A DNA stretch of 5,935 nucleotides. It comes from an uncultured Methylophilaceae bacterium. Lineage in GTDB: Bacteria; Pseudomonadota; Gammaproteobacteria; Burkholderiales; Methylophilaceae. The notes beneath the pieces are model-generated. The model did not search any database, was not told the origin of the DNA, and saw nothing but the letters and a program-made list of their open reading frames with translations. Each line of letters opens with the position of its first letter. The first letter of the stretch is position 1. The stretch spans positions 1-5,935 of the forward strand of contig CALKDJ010000092.1 in NCBI GenBank assembly GCA_938084195.1, written 5' to 3'. Of this stretch, positions 5,471 to 5,935 are shown one piece after another. The position numbers were made by a program, and so were the translations under genes.

Positions 5471-5935
5471 ATGAATAAAAGAGATGTGATGGAATATGAT
5501 GTTTTGGTGGTTGGTGGGGGGGCCTCAGGCCTTTCTGCTGCTATAAGAATTAAACAACTTGCCAAGAAGGAGACAAAAGATATTTCAGTTTGCCTTGTTG
5601 AAAAGGGGACAGAAGTCGGGTCCCATATTTTATCAGGAGCAGTTATTGATACTGTTGCTCTCGATGAACTCATCCCAAATTGGAAAGAAAAAGGTGCGCC
5701 CCTTAATACAAAGGTAAAAAAAGATACTTTTAATTTATTGAGTGAAAAGGGTCATCTTACAATTCCTCAAATCTTGATGCCTCCTTTAATGAGTAACAAG
5801 GATAACTATATTGCTAGTTTGGGAGACTTGAGCAATTGGCTTTCAAAAGAAGCTGAAGAGCTCGGTATTGAAATTTATCCAGGTTTTACTGCCCAAGAAC
5901 CCCTTTTTAATGACCAAAATCAACTTATTGGTATC
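5471..5935 (+). CDS. Electron transfer flavoprotein-ubiquinone oxidoreductase, 5' part, cut by window
   Basis: Membrane-associated FAD/4Fe-4S enzyme that oxidises reduced ETF and reduces ubiquinone. 155 of the expected roughly 550 residues are present, so the ubiquinone-binding and Fe-S parts lie outside. The N-terminal Rossmann motif is YDVLVVGGGASGLSAAIRIKQL (9-30), with GxGxxG kept although the common GAGPAGL reads GGGASGL. Next come SVCLVEKGTEVGSHILSGAVID (39-60), LIPNWKEKGAPL (67-78), MPPLMSNKDNYIASLG (103-118), NWLSKEAEELGIEIYPGF (122-139). These segments are diagnostic of ETF-QO, as opposed to the shorter FixC. Start choices in one frame are ATG 5462, 5471 and 5489; I chose 5471 for spacing after the finR stop and typical N-terminal length, but no choice has a strong Shine-Dalgarno. 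A run of seven G lies in the FAD motif at 5516-5522. It works directly with EtfAB encoded on the opposite strand. Confidence 0.93.
   Translation, partial: MNKRDVMEYDVLVVGGGASGLSAAIRIKQLAKKETKDISVCLVEKGTEVGSHILSGAVIDTVALDELIPNWKEKGAPLNTKVKKDTFNLLSEKGHLTIPQILMPPLMSNKDNYIASLGDLSNWLSKEAEELGIEIYPGFTAQEPLFNDQNQLIGI

Noticed and set aside
5449..5673. 74-codon minus-strand open frame at the start of ETF-QO
   Set aside because: Antisense to a clear ETF-QO N-terminus and Ser/Thr-rich without recognisable motifs.

Overview
This is an AT-rich window (roughly one third G+C by eye) from a proteobacterium. The dapA-bamC pair points to the Beta- or Gammaproteobacteria, because BamC is an outer-membrane assembly lipoprotein of those classes. 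The Fpr and LysR proteins resemble the Pseudomonas/Azotobacter Fpr-FinR pair as I remember it. The low G+C, tight spacing and overlapping genes would suit a streamlined, perhaps marine, lineage, but the sequence does not settle this.

Left block (1-1595, minus strand): dapA, complete, encodes the first committed enzyme of lysine/diaminopimelate synthesis. It overlaps by 8 bp the start of bamC, which runs off the left edge. The bamC ribosome binding site lies in the last codons of dapA. An AT-rich 314-bp gap (1596-1909) carries a plausible dapA promoter, a perfect 12-bp palindrome and a weaker inverted repeat.

Central block (1910-4417, minus strand): etfB, etfA and fpr form a compact likely operon encoding both subunits of electron transfer flavoprotein and a ferredoxin/flavodoxin-NADP+ reductase. 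etfA has no usable ATG, GTG or TTG at the place its conserved N-terminus demands. The best start is an ATT (or ATA) overlapping the etfB stop.

Right block (4534-5935, plus strand): a LysR-type regulator of the FinR/YeiE kind is divergent from etfB. It is followed after about 10 bp by the first 155 codons of ETF-ubiquinone oxidoreductase, cut by the right edge. The 116-bp divergent intergenic region holds a near-symmetric regulatory layout: two TATAAT boxes inside a 9-bp inverted repeat, and an AATAG-N7-CTATT LysR-type box at the centre.

Together the central and right blocks look like one electron-routing locus. Dehydrogenases reduce EtfAB, ETF-QO passes the electrons to ubiquinone, Fpr links NADPH to ferredoxin or flavodoxin, and a FinR-like regulator sits in the middle and may control both arms. 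No RNA gene, mobile element or CRISPR array was seen.
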